Shown one piece after another: positions 25,749 through 35,945 of a stretch of 64,000 bases of DNA; the stretch's first letter is position 1; each line of letters begins with the position of its first letter. A program made the position numbers and the translations under genes. Under the pieces are notes generated by a model, which saw only the letters and a program-made list of their open reading frames with translations, did no database searches and was not told the origin of the DNA. Source of the stretch: Actinomycetota bacterium (GTDB taxonomy: Bacteria; Actinomycetota; Actinomycetes; Actinomycetales; Dermatophilaceae); assembly GCA_020160805.1 (NCBI GenBank), contig JAIUPO010000003.1:152706-216705 (forward strand), given 5' to 3'.

Positions 25749-28073
25749 GTGAGGAAGCGTCACGTCGGAGCAGTGTCAGGGATTGCCGTTGCGGCAGTCG
25801 CCTTGGCGATGGCTCCGAGCACCGCTCAGGCCGGGCCCAGCCCCGCGCCCGCAGGGCCCGATGGGGCCATCAAGTTCCGTCAGGGCGGCGACAGCCTGCC
25901 CAACCCGCTCGCGGACCGGGCCGCTAAGTTGCGGCAGGATGCCGTCGCCAAACTGCTCAGCGGCGAAGCGACCCTTGAGGGCAGCGGAGCCAATCGAACC
26001 ATCAAGATCCCGGGCTCCACGGCGCCCGAGGCGCGCGGCACCGCAGCGGAGAAGGGCCGCTGGGTGTGGTACCCGACCAACCGGGAGGAGACGATCTTCT
26101 CGATCCTCACCGACTTCGGAAACAAGACCATGGCCGGCACGAGCTCGACGCCTGGGCCGATGCACAACGAGATCCCGATGCCCGACCGCAACTGGGACGG
26201 CAGCGCGACGGACAACAACAGCACGTACTGGGTTAAGGACTTCAACCGCGCCCACTACATGAACATGATGTTCGGTGCTGGCGAGTCCTTCCGCGACTTC
26301 TATCTCAAGCAATCGCAGGGGCGCTTCCTGGCCAAGGGCGATGTCTCCAACTGGGTCAAGGTGCCCTACAACGAGGCGCGCTACGGCAGCAACGAGATCA
26401 GCGAGGCCGACGGCTACTGGAACTACATCAAGGACACCGGCAACTCCTGGTACGCCTCGCAGAAGGCGATGGGCAAGACCGACGCCCAGATCAAGGCCTA
26501 CGTCTCGCAGTTCGACAAGGTCGACCGTTACGACTACGACGGCGATGGCGTCTACAACGAGCCCGACGGCTATATCGACCACTTCCAGGCCATCCACGCC
26601 GGTGAGGGCGAAGAGGCCGGCGGCGGCGCTCAGGGCACGGATGCCATCTGGAGCCACCGGTGGTACGCCTTCTCCACCGACTACGGCGTGACCGGCCCGG
26701 CCATGAACAAGGCCGGTGGCACCCAGATCGGCAACACCGGCATCTGGATTGGTGACTACACCACCGAGCCCGAGAATGGTGGCCTCGGTGTCTTCGCGCA
26801 CGAGTTCGGTCACGACCTCGGCCTGCGGGACTACTACGACACCGCCGACGGCACGGGCATGGGCAACAGCACCGCCTTCTGGACGCTGATGTCCTCGGGT
26901 TCGTGGCTCAACCGTGGCAAGGACTCCATCGGCACCACCCCCGGCTACATGGGTCCGCACGAGAAGCTGCTCCTCGGCTGGCTGGACTACAAGCTGGTCA
27001 TGCACGGCAGCAACACCGACCTCAAGCTTGGCATCGCCAACAAGGACGCGCTCAACATGCCGCAGGCGCTCGCGATCCTGCTGCCGAAGCGCACCCACAC
27101 CGAGGTCTACAACAAGCCGTATGCCGGGTCCTACGAGTGGTGGACCGGCTCGGGTGACAGCCTCCAGAACACTCTGACTCGCAGCCTGGACCTGACCGGC
27201 GCCAGCACGGCCTCGCTCAGCGCCATGCTGTGGGCCGAGATCGAAGAGGACTACGACTACCTCTACGCCGAGGCCTCTACCGATGGTGGCAAGTCGTGGA
27301 AGCAGGTGTGGTCCTACACCGGCGAGAATCCCACGTGGGCTCCGATCAGCATCAACCTCGGTGCCTACGCGGGCAACAAGATCGACTTCCGCTTCCGCTA
27401 CGGCACTGACGGTGGTCTGGCGCTGGCCGGTGGCTTCCTCGACAACATCGTTGTCAAGAAGGGCTCGACCACCGTGCTGTCCGATGGCGCCGAGGACGGC
27501 GACAACGGCTGGATGGTCAACGGCTTCAAGCGCACGACGGGCACCGAGAAGGTCGAGTCGACGAACTACTACCTGGCCGAGAACCGTGTCTATGACGGCT
27601 ACGACCGGACCCTACGCACCGGTCCGTACAACTTCGGTTGGGGCAACACCAAGCCGGACTGGGTGGAGCGCTTCCCGTTCCAGAACGGTCTGCTGGTGTG
27701 GTACATCGACAACTACTACGCCGACAACAACACCTACGCCCACCCGGGTGAAGGTTTCGCCCTCCCGGTCGACGTCCACCCCGAGCTGATGGAAATCGGT
27801 GGTAGCCCGATCACCAACCGCCGCAGCTCCTTCGATGCCACCTTCGGTGTCGAAAAGACCGATGTGGTCACCCTGCACAAGAATGGCGTTGCCAAGACGT
27901 GGCCGGCCCGCATGGGCGTTCGCACCTTCGACGACTCCAACCCGAACCGCTACTGGAGCGCGGGCAACCCGCAGAACTCCGTGAAGGTCGCCGGCACCGG
28001 CACCAAGATCACGGTGGCGAAGTCCAACTCCCGCGGCTGGGTGCTCGACCTGCAGGTTCGCTTCACCAAGTAA
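25749..28073 (+). CDS. Secreted immune inhibitor A family metalloprotease (peptidase M6)
   Basis: A 774-residue secreted protease. GTG 25749 follows GGGAGGAAA; an in-frame GTG at 25728 lacks one. Residues 1-29 form a signal peptide ending TAQA, followed by a propeptide region. The zinc motif HEFGH is at 351-355, followed by LGLRDYYDT. The C-terminal ~350 residues contain beta-rich segments (YASTDGGKSWKQVW, WAPISINLGAYAGNKIDFRFRYGTDGG) of the MAM/InhA type. Codon use differs from neighbours: TAC and AAC dominate over TAT and AAT, suggesting high expression. It likely degrades extracellular protein. Confidence 0.9.
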   Translation: MRKRHVGAVSGIAVAAVALAMAPSTAQAGPSPAPAGPDGAIKFRQGGDSLPNPLADRAAKLRQDAVAKLLSGEATLEGSGANRTIKIPGSTAPEARGTAAEKGRWVWYPTNREETIFSILTDFGNKTMAGTSSTPGPMHNEIPMPDRNWDGSATDNNSTYWVKDFNRAHYMNMMFGAGESFRDFYLKQSQGRFLAKGDVSNWVKVPYNEARYGSNEISEADGYWNYIKDTGNSWYASQKAMGKTDAQIKAYVSQFDKVDRYDYDGDGVYNEPDGYIDHFQAIHAGEGEEAGGGAQGTDAIWSHRWYAFSTDYGVTGPAMNKAGGTQIGNTGIWIGDYTTEPENGGLGVFAHEFGHDLGLRDYYDTADGTGMGNSTAFWTLMSSGSWLNRGKDSIGTTPGYMGPHEKLLLGWLDYKLVMHGSNTDLKLGIANKDALNMPQALAILLPKRTHTEVYNKPYAGSYEWWTGSGDSLQNTLTRSLDLTGASTASLSAMLWAEIEEDYDYLYAEASTDGGKSWKQVWSYTGENPTWAPISINLGAYAGNKIDFRFRYGTDGGLALAGGFLDNIVVKKGSTTVLSDGAEDGDNGWMVNGFKRTTGTEKVESTNYYLAENRVYDGYDRTLRTGPYNFGWGNTKPDWVERFPFQNGLLVWYIDNYYADNNTYAHPGEGFALPVDVHPELMEIGGSPITNRRSSFDATFGVEKTDVVTLHKNGVAKTWPARMGVRTFDDSNPNRYWSAGNPQNSVKVAGTGTKITVAKSNSRGWVLDLQVRFTK

Positions 28074-28124
28074 CACCCCGATGGCCGCTGGCGGACTCGT
28101 TCGCTGACGGATCGTCATACCGGC

Positions 28125-28157
28125 GGGGCCCGGGATGCCAAGCGCATCCCGGGCCCC
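28125..28157 (+). terminator. Strong hairpin after the M6 protease gene
   Basis: A perfect 14-bp stem, GGGGCCCGGGATGC (28125-28138) and GCATCCCGGGCCCC (28144-28157), with a five-base loop. It lies 51 bp after the stop codon. There is no U-run, as is common in high-GC actinobacteria. Confidence 0.8.
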
Positions 28158-28219
28158 GTCGCCTGTCCTGACCAGCCGCGGTTAACAGCGGCGTAACACG
28201 CGTGCGATTGGATCGCCCC

Positions 28220-29557
28220 ATGGATCGTCAGCAGGAGTTCGTCCTGCGCACCATCGAAGAGCGAGACATCCGATTCGTGCGCCTGTGGTTCACCGATGTG
28301 CTGGGCACCCTGAAATCGGTGGCCATCGCGCCCGCCGAACTCGAGGGTGCCTTCGCCGAGGGGATCGGCTTCGACGGCTCGGTCATCGAAGGCTTCGCGC
28401 GCGTCTTCGAGTCGGACATGCTGGCCAAGCCCGACCCGGCCACCTTCCAGGTGCTGCCCTGGCGAGGCGAGCATCCTGGGACGGCCCGGATGTTCTGCGA
28501 CATCATGACGCCGGACGGCACGCCGAGCATCGCCGATCCGCGCAATGTGCTCAAGCGCGCGCTGTCACGCTGCACCGACATGGGGTATTCCTTCTACACC
28601 CACCCCGAGATCGAGTTCTTCCTGTTGAAGAAGGCGTATGACGCGGGCACCCGGCCCGAGCCCATCGACCATGCCGGCTATTTCGACCACGTCCCCAAGG
28701 GCGTCGGTCATGACTTCCGCCGGACTGCGATCTCGCTCTTGGAGTCCGTCGGTATTTCGGTCGAGTTCAGCCACCATGAGGGTGCGCCGGGACAGAACGA
28801 GATCGACCTGCGTTATGCGGACGCGCTGACGACCAGCGACAACATCATGACCTTCCGAACCATCATCAAGGAGGTCGCCTTCGAGCGGGGGATCTACGCG
28901 ACCTTCATGCCGAAGGTCTTCGCCGAGCACCCCGGCTCCGGGATGCACACGCATATGTCGCTCTTCGAGGGCGATGCCAACGCCTTCTACGAGCCCGGAG
29001 CGCCCTACCAACTCTCGGAGGTCGCACGCCAGTTCATCGCCGGCATCCTGCGCCATGGCGCCGAGATCACGGCCGTCACCAACCAATGGGTCAACTCCTA
29101 CAAGCGGCTCTGGGGCGGCGGCGAGGCGCCAGCCCACCTCACCTGGGGTCATAACAACACCTCGGCGATGATCCGCGTGCCGATGTACAAGCCGCTCAAA
29201 GGCCAGTCCAGCCGCATCGAAGTGCGATCCCTCGACCCGGCGTGCAATCCCTATCTTGCGTATGCCGTGCTGCTTTCGGCCGGCCTGAAGGGCATCGAGA
29301 AGGGTTATGAGTTGCCGCCCGAGGCCGAGGAGGACGTCTGGAGCTTGACCGGCGGCGAGCGGCGCGCGCTCGGCATCGACGCCCTGCCCAGCTCGCTGCA
29401 CGAGGCCATCACGGTGATGGAGCGCAGCGAGTTGGTCGCCGAGACGCTCGGCGAGCACGTCTTCGACTTCTTCTTGCGCAACAAGCGCCGCGAGTGGGAG
29501 GACTACCGCCGCCAGGTGACCGAGTTCGAGCTGGAGCGCTATTTGAACCGGCTCTAG
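28220..29557 (+). CDS. glnA2: Glutamine synthetase, GlnA2 type
   Basis: A 445-residue type I glutamine synthetase, ATP-dependent ligation of ammonia and glutamate. Motifs: GIGFDGSVIEGF, the ATP/metal segment HPEIEFF, GQNEIDLRYADA, MPKVFAEHPGSGMHTHMSLF, NSYKRLWGG and RIEVRSLDPACNPYLAYAVLL. The length and lack of the GlnA1 insertion match M. tuberculosis GlnA2 (Rv2222c). A tyrosine is present in GYELPPE, aligned with the adenylylation site of GlnA1. The next gene is glnE, as in mycobacteria. The start is ATG 28220, an in-frame GTG lying 18 bases upstream. Confidence 0.92.
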   Translation: MDRQQEFVLRTIEERDIRFVRLWFTDVLGTLKSVAIAPAELEGAFAEGIGFDGSVIEGFARVFESDMLAKPDPATFQVLPWRGEHPGTARMFCDIMTPDGTPSIADPRNVLKRALSRCTDMGYSFYTHPEIEFFLLKKAYDAGTRPEPIDHAGYFDHVPKGVGHDFRRTAISLLESVGISVEFSHHEGAPGQNEIDLRYADALTTSDNIMTFRTIIKEVAFERGIYATFMPKVFAEHPGSGMHTHMSLFEGDANAFYEPGAPYQLSEVARQFIAGILRHGAEITAVTNQWVNSYKRLWGGGEAPAHLTWGHNNTSAMIRVPMYKPLKGQSSRIEVRSLDPACNPYLAYAVLLSAGLKGIEKGYELPPEAEEDVWSLTGGERRALGIDALPSSLHEAITVMERSELVAETLGEHVFDFFLRNKRREWEDYRRQVTEFELERYLNRL

Positions 29558-29560
29558 TCA

Positions 29561-29720
29561 CTCTGGGTTCGGCTCCTGGCTGAGTTCTCTGGGTTCGGCT
29601 CATCCTCCCCCCGTGGTGTCGGCTCGTTCCTCGCCGTCCCCGCTCGCGTTCCTCGCCGTCCCCGCTCGGGGCATCGTCGGCCGAACCGCCGCACCTGCTC
29701 CCGGCATCGTCGGCCGAACC
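29561..29720. repeat. Three successive direct-repeat pairs in the glnA2-glnE spacer
   Basis: Within the 216-bp spacer: CTCTGGGTTCGGCTC at 29561-29575 and 29587-29601; a 21-bp unit starting GTTCCTCGCCGTCCCC at 29626-29646 and 29648-29668; GGCATCGTCGGCCGAACC at 29670-29687 and 29703-29720. Each unit occurs exactly twice and the pairs follow one another. TAGGTT (29761-29766) then lies seven bases before the glnE ATG. No coding signal is seen in the spacer. Confidence 0.85.
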
Positions 29721-29773
29721 GGAGTCCGCTCGCGGACAACCACCCTCTCCCGCGTCGGGATAGGTTTTGGGGT

Positions 29774-32700
29774 ATGCGGGAACGCGTCGAATCTGCGAGC
29801 GCCGCCTTCGCGCGGCTGGGCTTCGCCGACCCGGCCAAGGCGCAGCGGCTGGTGACCGATCCGGCACTCGCGGGGCTCATCGATCCGCTCGACGCAGACT
29901 TCGAGGATGGCGTCATCGAAGCGCTCGGTGAGGTCGCCGACCCCGACCTCGCGCTGCTCGCGCTCGTCCGGCTCATGGAGGCCCTGCGGGCACGCATCGG
30001 CGCCAATCCCGACGACGAAACCCTCGGCAAAGAGCTCCCCGCCCTCATCGCCACCCTGCGGGGCCCCAGCATCGGCCGGCAGCGACTCCTCGCCGTCCTC
30101 GGCGCCTCGATCGCCCTTGGCGATCACCTCGTGGCCCACCCCGAGCATTGGCGCAGCGTCGCCGAATCCCAACCTCGCACGCGGCAACAGCGGGTCGACC
30201 GACTTGTTAACCGCGTCACCGCACCACCCGATGGCCTGAGCCCCGACGACGCCCTCCGCGTCTATTACCGCCGCGGCCTGCTCGGGATCGCGGCCCTCGA
30301 CCTGATCGCCCCGGACCCGCTCGACAAACTCCCGGACACCGCTGCCGCGCTCGCCGACCTCGCCGAGGCAGCCCTCGAAGGCGCGCTCGTCATCGCCCAG
30401 AACGAAGCCCCCCAGGACGCGGCCGCCTGCCGTCTGACCGTGATCGCCATGGGCAAGACGGGCGGCCGCGAGCTCAACTACATCTCCGATGTCGACGTCA
30501 TCTTCGTCGCCGAACCCACGGATGGCACCAGCGAACAGGACGCCATCGCCGCGGCCAGCCGCCTCGCGACCCGCCTGATGACCGCCTGCTCCGCCTCCAC
30601 CGCCCACGGCACGCTCTGGCCGGTCGACGCCGCCCTGCGACCGGAGGGCAAGAACGGCCCGCTCGTGCGGACCATCGCCTCGCACAAGGCCTACTACGAG
30701 CGGTGGGCAAAGACCTGGGAGTTCCAAGCCCTGCTCAAAGCCCGCGTGGTGGCCGGCGACCGGGAGGTCGGGGCGGCATACCTCGAGGCTGTGTCCCCGA
30801 TGGTCTGGGAGGCGGCCTCCCGCGACAACTTTGTCGACGACGTCCAGGCGATGCGCCGCCGCGTCGAGGCGCACATCCCCAACGCCGAGGCCGACCGGCA
30901 ACTCAAACTCGGCCCCGGCGGTCTGCGCGATATCGAGTTCAGCGTCCAACTCCTCCAGCTTGTCCACGGCCGCACCGACGCGCGCATCCACTCGGGCACC
31001 ACTCTCGACGCGCTCGCCGCACTCTCCGAGTTCGGGTATGTCGGGCGCGACGACGCCGCGCAACTCTCGGCGGCATACCGGCTGCTGCGCACCCTGGAGC
31101 ACCGGATCCAGCTGCTGCGGCTGCGGCGCACCCATCTGATGCCGACCTCGCCGGCCGAGCTTCGCCGCCTGGGCCGCGCTCTCGGTCACCGCCAGGACCC
31201 CGCGAATGCCGTTCTCGCAGAATGGAAGACGCAAGCCCGCGAGGTCCGCCGACTGCACGAGCGGCTGTTCTATCGCCCGCTGCTCAATGCCGTCGCGCGC
31301 CTGGGCACCGACGAGGTTCGCCTCACGCCCGAGGCGGCCAAGGAGCGGCTCAGCGCGCTCGGTTTCCGCGACCCGGCGGGTGCCCTGCGCCATCTGGAGG
31401 CGCTCACCGAGGGGCTCTCTCGGCGGGCCGCGATCCAACGTCACCTGCTGCCCGTCATGCTCGGCTGGTTCGCTGCCGAGGCCGACCCCGATGGCGGGCT
31501 GCTCGCCTTCCGCACCGTGAGCGAGGCACTCGATGCCAGCCATTGGTACCTTCGCTTGCTCCGCGACGAACCCGCCGCCGCCGAACAGCTCGCGCGCACC
31601 CTGGCCCGCAGCCGGTTCGCCGCGCAGATCCTCATCTCCGCCCCCGAAGCCGTGCAAATCCTCGGTGAGCCCGGGGGAGTGGTGCCGCACTCCCGCGAGG
31701 ACATCGAACGTCGTATGCGGATCGCCATCCAGCACAAGTCGACCCCCGAGGAGGCAGTCGCCGCCGCCCGCCAGGTGCGCCGCGTCGAGTTGTTCCGCAT
31801 CGCGGTCGCCGATCTCGTCGGGGGCCTTCCCCAACCCGAGGTGGGCCGCGCCCTCTCCGACCTGACCGGCGCCACGATCCAGATCGCCCTGGACGTCGCG
31901 ATCGATCACGAAGAGCGCCGAACCAGCGCCCCGCTGCTGACCGACCTGCTCGTCGTCGGCATGGGCCGCCTCGGCGGCAACGAACTCGGCTACGCCTCGG
32001 ACGCCGATGTGCTCTTTGTCCACTCGCCTCGCGTCGGCGCGGACGAGCATCAGGCGCAGGCCCAGGCGCTCGGCATCGTCAAGGACCTCCAGCGCCTCCT
32101 CAGCGTCCCCGGACCCGACCCGGCGATCGGCCTCGACGCCGATCTACGCCCCGAGGGAAAAAACGGTCCGCTGGTGCGCAGCCTCGATTCCTATCGCGCG
32201 TATTACGACCGGTGGGCGCTGATCTGGGAGGCTCAGGCCCTCGTCCGCGCCCGCCCGGTCGCCGGTCACGCAGACCTGTCGGCTGCTTTCGTCGACCTCA
32301 TCGACCCGATTCGCTGGCATGGCGCCGGACTCTCGAGTCAGGACTTGCGCGAGATCCGGCGGCTGAAGGCCCGTATGGAGGCCGAGCGCTTGCCCCGCGG
32401 CGCCGATAAGCGCACCCATTTCAAGCTCGGCACCGGCGGGCTCTCCGATGTCGAATGGACGGTTCAGACGCTGCAGATGGAGCACGCGCACAGCTATCCC
32501 AGCCTGCGCACCACCTCGACGCTGCCCGCGCTGACCGCCGCCGCCCAGGCCCGGCTCATCTCCAGCGCCGACGCCGCCGATCTCGCCGAGGCCTGGCAGT
32601 TCGCGGCGCACGCCCGCAATGCGGCGATGCTCTATCGCGGCCGGCCCGTGGAGTCGATCCCGACCGACGCCCGCGAGGCCGATGGCACGGCCCGGATCAT

Positions 32701-32809
32701 GGGCTTGCCGCCCGGCTCCGGACAGGAACTCGGCGAGGACTATCGCCGCATCGCCCGGCACGCTCGCACCGTCGTCGACCGCGTCTTCTACGACAACCCG
32801 CCCGCCTGA
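29774..32809 (+). CDS. glnE: Bifunctional glutamine synthetase adenylyltransferase/deadenylase
   Basis: A 1011-residue regulator that adenylylates and deadenylylates glutamine synthetase in response to nitrogen status. Two nucleotidyltransferase domains are visible, each with GG-E-L-x-Y-x-SD-D: GGRELNYISDVDVIFV near residue 235 and GGNELGYASDADVLFV near residue 735, each followed by RPEGKNGPLVR and a KLGxGGL-D(I/V)E motif. Both active sites look intact. ATG 29774 follows TAGGTT by seven bases, so the transcript is probably leaderless and independent of glnA2. Length is normal for Actinobacteria. Confidence 0.94.
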   Translation: MRERVESASAAFARLGFADPAKAQRLVTDPALAGLIDPLDADFEDGVIEALGEVADPDLALLALVRLMEALRARIGANPDDETLGKELPALIATLRGPSIGRQRLLAVLGASIALGDHLVAHPEHWRSVAESQPRTRQQRVDRLVNRVTAPPDGLSPDDALRVYYRRGLLGIAALDLIAPDPLDKLPDTAAALADLAEAALEGALVIAQNEAPQDAAACRLTVIAMGKTGGRELNYISDVDVIFVAEPTDGTSEQDAIAAASRLATRLMTACSASTAHGTLWPVDAALRPEGKNGPLVRTIASHKAYYERWAKTWEFQALLKARVVAGDREVGAAYLEAVSPMVWEAASRDNFVDDVQAMRRRVEAHIPNAEADRQLKLGPGGLRDIEFSVQLLQLVHGRTDARIHSGTTLDALAALSEFGYVGRDDAAQLSAAYRLLRTLEHRIQLLRLRRTHLMPTSPAELRRLGRALGHRQDPANAVLAEWKTQAREVRRLHERLFYRPLLNAVARLGTDEVRLTPEAAKERLSALGFRDPAGALRHLEALTEGLSRRAAIQRHLLPVMLGWFAAEADPDGGLLAFRTVSEALDASHWYLRLLRDEPAAAEQLARTLARSRFAAQILISAPEAVQILGEPGGVVPHSREDIERRMRIAIQHKSTPEEAVAAARQVRRVELFRIAVADLVGGLPQPEVGRALSDLTGATIQIALDVAIDHEERRTSAPLLTDLLVVGMGRLGGNELGYASDADVLFVHSPRVGADEHQAQAQALGIVKDLQRLLSVPGPDPAIGLDADLRPEGKNGPLVRSLDSYRAYYDRWALIWEAQALVRARPVAGHADLSAAFVDLIDPIRWHGAGLSSQDLREIRRLKARMEAERLPRGADKRTHFKLGTGGLSDVEWTVQTLQMEHAHSYPSLRTTSTLPALTAAAQARLISSADAADLAEAWQFAAHARNAAMLYRGRPVESIPTDAREADGTARIMGLPPGSGQELGEDYRRIARHARTVVDRVFYDNPPA

Positions 32810-32841
32810 AACGCCGGTGAGGTCATCGCGGCAGGCAACCT

Positions 32842-32853
32842 AGACTGGCCGCC
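32842..32853 (+). promoter_or_regulatory. hisD -10 element, leaderless configuration
   Basis: TAGACT at about 32842-32847 precedes the hisD ATG (32854) with six or seven bases between, suggesting the his operon mRNA starts at or beside the start codon. No histidine-rich leader peptide or T-box fits in the 44-bp spacer. Confidence 0.5.
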
Positions 32854-34191
32854 ATGATGCAGCGACTGGATCTGCGTGGCCGATCCCTGTCCCTGCGCGA
32901 GCTTCGCGAGGGCTTGCCCAGGGCGCAGTTCGATGTCGACGCGGCACTGCATACGGTCGAACCCATCTGCGCAGCGGTCCGCGAGCGCGGCGCCGAAGCG
33001 CTCAAAGACTTCGCCGAGCGGTATGACGGGGTGCGCCCCCAGCGCCTGCGCGTCCCCGCCGCCGCGCTCCAGGCCGCGCTGGCCCAGCTCGACCCCGACG
33101 TGCGGGCGGCACTGGAGGTCAGCATCGACCGGGCCCGCCGCGTGCACGCCGACCAGGTGCGCACCGCGACCACCACCCAGGTCACCGACGGCGGCACCGT
33201 CACCGAGCGCTGGGTGCCCGTCGACCGTGTCGGTCTCTATGTCCCCGGTGGTCGAGCGGTCTATCCGAGCTCGGTGGTCATGAATGTCGTGCCCGCCCAA
33301 CTCGCCGGCGTCGGCTCCCTCGCGGTCGCGAGCCCCCCGCAAAAGGAAACCACCGGGGAGCTCGCCGGCTACCCCCACCCGAGCATCCTCGCCGCGTGCG
33401 CTCTGCTCGGGGTCGAGGAGGTGTATGCCGTGGGCGGCGCCCAAGCGGTCGCCGCACTGGCATACGGCTTCACCGACGGCGAGGACGTCTGCGAACCGGT
33501 CAGCCTCGTGACCGGACCGGGCAATATCTATGTTGCCGCCGCCAAGCGGCTGCTCAAGGGCGTCATCGGCATCGACGCCGAAGCTGGCCCGACCGAGATC
33601 GCGATCCTCGCCGACGCCGGAGCCGATCCGGAGTATGTCGCGGCCGACCTGATCAGCCAGGCCGAGCACGACCCGCTGGCCGCCTCCGTCCTGGTCACCG
33701 ACTCTGCGGGGCTCGCCGAGGCCGTGACTGCCGCGGTGGCTCGCCGGGCGGCCGCGACGAAGCACTCCGAGCGAGTCATTGAGGCCCTCACCGGCCCGCA
33801 GTCCGCGATCGTCCTCGTCGATGATCTCGAGCAGGGCCTTGCCGTCGTGAATGCGTATGCCGCCGAGCACCTCGAGGTCATCACCTCCGACGCCCCGGCC
33901 CTCGCCGCACGCGTCCGCAATGCCGGCGCGATCTTTGTCGGCCCGTACAGCCCGGTCTCGCTCGGCGACTATGCCGCCGGCTCCAATCACGTGCTGCCGA
34001 CCGGCGGCTGCGCGTGCCACAGCAGTGGGCTGTCCGTGCAGTCTTTCCTGCGCGGGATTCATGTCATCGACTACTCCCGGGAGGCGCTCGCGGAGGTCGC
34101 CGCCCATGTCGTCACGCTCGCCCAAGCCGAGGACCTGCCGGCTCACGGCGAGGCCGTGACGGCCCGCTTCGAGACGATGGCGGAGCGCTGA
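32854..34191 (+). CDS. hisD: Histidinol dehydrogenase
   Basis: A 445-residue zinc enzyme performing the last two oxidations of histidine synthesis (histidinol to histidine with NAD). Motifs: [72 protein letters not shown] (Gln/His zinc ligands) and [21 protein letters not shown]. First gene of a tightly packed operon; hisC begins 5 nt after its stop. Confidence 0.95.
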   Translation: MMQRLDLRGRSLSLRELREGLPRAQFDVDAALHTVEPICAAVRERGAEALKDFAERYDGVRPQRLRVPAAALQAALAQLDPDVRAALEVSIDRARRVHADQVRTATTTQVTDGGTVTERWVPVDRVGLYVPGGRAVYPSSVVMNVVPAQLAGVGSLAVASPPQKETTGELAGYPHPSILAACALLGVEEVYAVGGAQAVAALAYGFTDGEDVCEPVSLVTGPGNIYVAAAKRLLKGVIGIDAEAGPTEIAILADAGADPEYVAADLISQAEHDPLAASVLVTDSAGLAEAVTAAVARRAAATKHSERVIEALTGPQSAIVLVDDLEQGLAVVNAYAAEHLEVITSDAPALAARVRNAGAIFVGPYSPVSLGDYAAGSNHVLPTGGCACHSSGLSVQSFLRGIHVIDYSREALAEVAAHVVTLAQAEDLPAHGEAVTARFETMAER

Positions 34192-34195
34192 GCTG

Positions 34196-35341
34196 ATGTC
34201 CACCGAGAGCCCGTCGAGCGGGCTGCGTGCCCTGCTGCGCGAAGATCTGCGTGCCGAAAAGCCCTATGGCGCACCGCAATTGACGGTCAGCGCCGCGCTG
34301 AACACCAACGAAAATTCCTACCCGGTTCCGGATGAGGTGGTCGCCGACATGCTTGCCGAGCTCGGCGAGGCGCTGCCTACCCTCAACCGCTATCCCGATC
34401 GGGAGTTCACGTCCCTTCGGGAGGCTCTCGCGGCATACCTCACCCGCAGCGGCACGGCGATCGCCCCCGAGCAGGTGTGGGCGGGCAATGGCTCCAATGA
34501 GGTGCTGCTGCACCTGTTACAAGCTTTCGGCGGGCCGGGCCGGCGCGCCATCGGCTTCACGCCGTCCTATTCGATGCACTCGATCATCGCGACCACGACG
34601 GGCACGGCGTGGACGCACGGACGTCGCAGCGCTGACCCGGAGCGACTGTTCACCCTCGACGCTGACTCGGTCGCGGCCCAGATCGCCGACGCCGCGCCGC
34701 AGCTGGTCTTCATCTGCTCGCCCAACAACCCCACCGGCACCGCGGTCGGCCTCGACGTCATCGAGGCCGCCTATGCAGCAGCCCCCGGCGCCGTGGTCGT
34801 CGTCGACGAGGCCTATGCCGAGTTTGCCCGCCCCGGCACCCCGAGCGCCCTGAGCCTGCTCGCCGGCCGCGAGCGGCTCGTCGTCACCCGCACCCTGAGC
34901 AAGGCCTTTGCGCTGGCCGGGGGCCGGCTCGGCTATCTCGCCGCCGACCCCGAGCTGGTCGACCTGCTGCGCCTGGTGCGTATGCCGTACCACCTGTCCG
35001 CACCCAGCCAGGCGGTCGCGCGGGCCGCGCTGCGGCATACCGACACCATGTTGTCCACGGTCGGTGCGGTGAAGGACCAGCGGGACCGGCTGGTGACTGA
35101 ACTGACCAGCCTCGGCTATGCGCCAGTGCCCAGCGACGCGAACTTCGTGCTCTTCGGCGGACTGGCCGACGCCGGGCACACCTGGCAGGGCCTGCTCGAC
35201 CGCGGCGTCTTGGTGCGCGATGTTGGCATCCCGCACTATCTTCGGGTGACGGCCGGAACACCGGCGGAAACCACCGCCTTCCTCGACGCCCTCGCGGCGC
35301 TCGGACCGACCCACCGCATCAACTCTGGAGACACGAATTAG
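34196..35341 (+). CDS. hisC: Histidinol-phosphate aminotransferase
   Basis: A 381-residue PLP aminotransferase making histidinol phosphate from imidazole-acetol phosphate. Motifs: [58 protein letters not shown] and [15 protein letters not shown], which contains the PLP lysine. ATG 34196 is 5 nt after the hisD stop and hisB follows 2 nt after its own stop. Confidence 0.94.
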   Translation: MSTESPSSGLRALLREDLRAEKPYGAPQLTVSAALNTNENSYPVPDEVVADMLAELGEALPTLNRYPDREFTSLREALAAYLTRSGTAIAPEQVWAGNGSNEVLLHLLQAFGGPGRRAIGFTPSYSMHSIIATTTGTAWTHGRRSADPERLFTLDADSVAAQIADAAPQLVFICSPNNPTGTAVGLDVIEAAYAAAPGAVVVVDEAYAEFARPGTPSALSLLAGRERLVVTRTLSKAFALAGGRLGYLAADPELVDLLRLVRMPYHLSAPSQAVARAALRHTDTMLSTVGAVKDQRDRLVTELTSLGYAPVPSDANFVLFGGLADAGHTWQGLLDRGVLVRDVGIPHYLRVTAGTPAETTAFLDALAALGPTHRINSGDTN

Positions 35342-35342
35342 C

Positions 35343-35942
35343 ATGGCGCGCAAGGCAACTCGCACCCGCACCACGAGCGAGTCCGACGTCCGGGTGGTCG
35401 TCGACCTCGACGGGACGGGGCGTTCGAGCATCAGCACCGGCGTCGGCTTCTACGACCACATGCTCACCGCGCTCGCCAAGCACTCCCTGATCGACCTCGA
35501 GATTCAGGCCACCGGCGACCTCCACATCGACGCCCACCACACCGTCGAAGATGTCGCCATCGTGCTCGGTGAAACGCTCGGCGAGGCGCTGGGGGACAAG
35601 GCCGGCATCTCGCGTTTCGGCGACGCCACGGTGCCCCTCGATGAGGCCCTGGTGCACGCGGTCGTCGATGTCGCGGGACGGCCATACTGCGTGCACACCG
35701 GCGAGCCGGAGGGGCAGGTGTATGTCCTGATCGGCGGGCAGTATGCCGGCAGCCTCACGCAGCACTTCTTCGAGACCATCGCCTTCCGCGCCCAGATCGC
35801 CCTGCACATTCGCGTCCTCGCCGGCCGCGACCCGCACCACCTCGTGGAGGCGCAGTTCAAGGCCTTCGCGCGGGCGCTGCGCGCCGCGGTCGCCGTCGAC
35901 CCGCGGGTCAGCGGTGTGCCGAGCACGAAAGGTGCTCTCTGA
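35343..35942 (+). CDS. hisB: Imidazoleglycerol-phosphate dehydratase
   Basis: A 199-residue manganese enzyme converting imidazoleglycerol phosphate to imidazole-acetol phosphate. The two halves of the duplicated fold each carry a metal triad: [11 protein letters not shown] with [17 protein letters not shown], and a second [18 protein letters not shown] motif near the C-terminus. It is the monofunctional form with no phosphatase domain. Spacing of 2 nt from hisC and 3 nt to the next gene indicates one polycistronic mRNA. Confidence 0.94.
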   Translation: MARKATRTRTTSESDVRVVVDLDGTGRSSISTGVGFYDHMLTALAKHSLIDLEIQATGDLHIDAHHTVEDVAIVLGETLGEALGDKAGISRFGDATVPLDEALVHAVVDVAGRPYCVHTGEPEGQVYVLIGGQYAGSLTQHFFETIAFRAQIALHIRVLAGRDPHHLVEAQFKAFARALRAAVAVDPRVSGVPSTKGAL

Positions 35943-35945
35943 GAA

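Noticed and set aside
29600..32050. An 816-codon minus-strand frame opposite glnE
   Set aside because: No motif, no ribosome binding site, and it lies fully across a gene with intact catalytic motifs. Typical GC-skew shadow.
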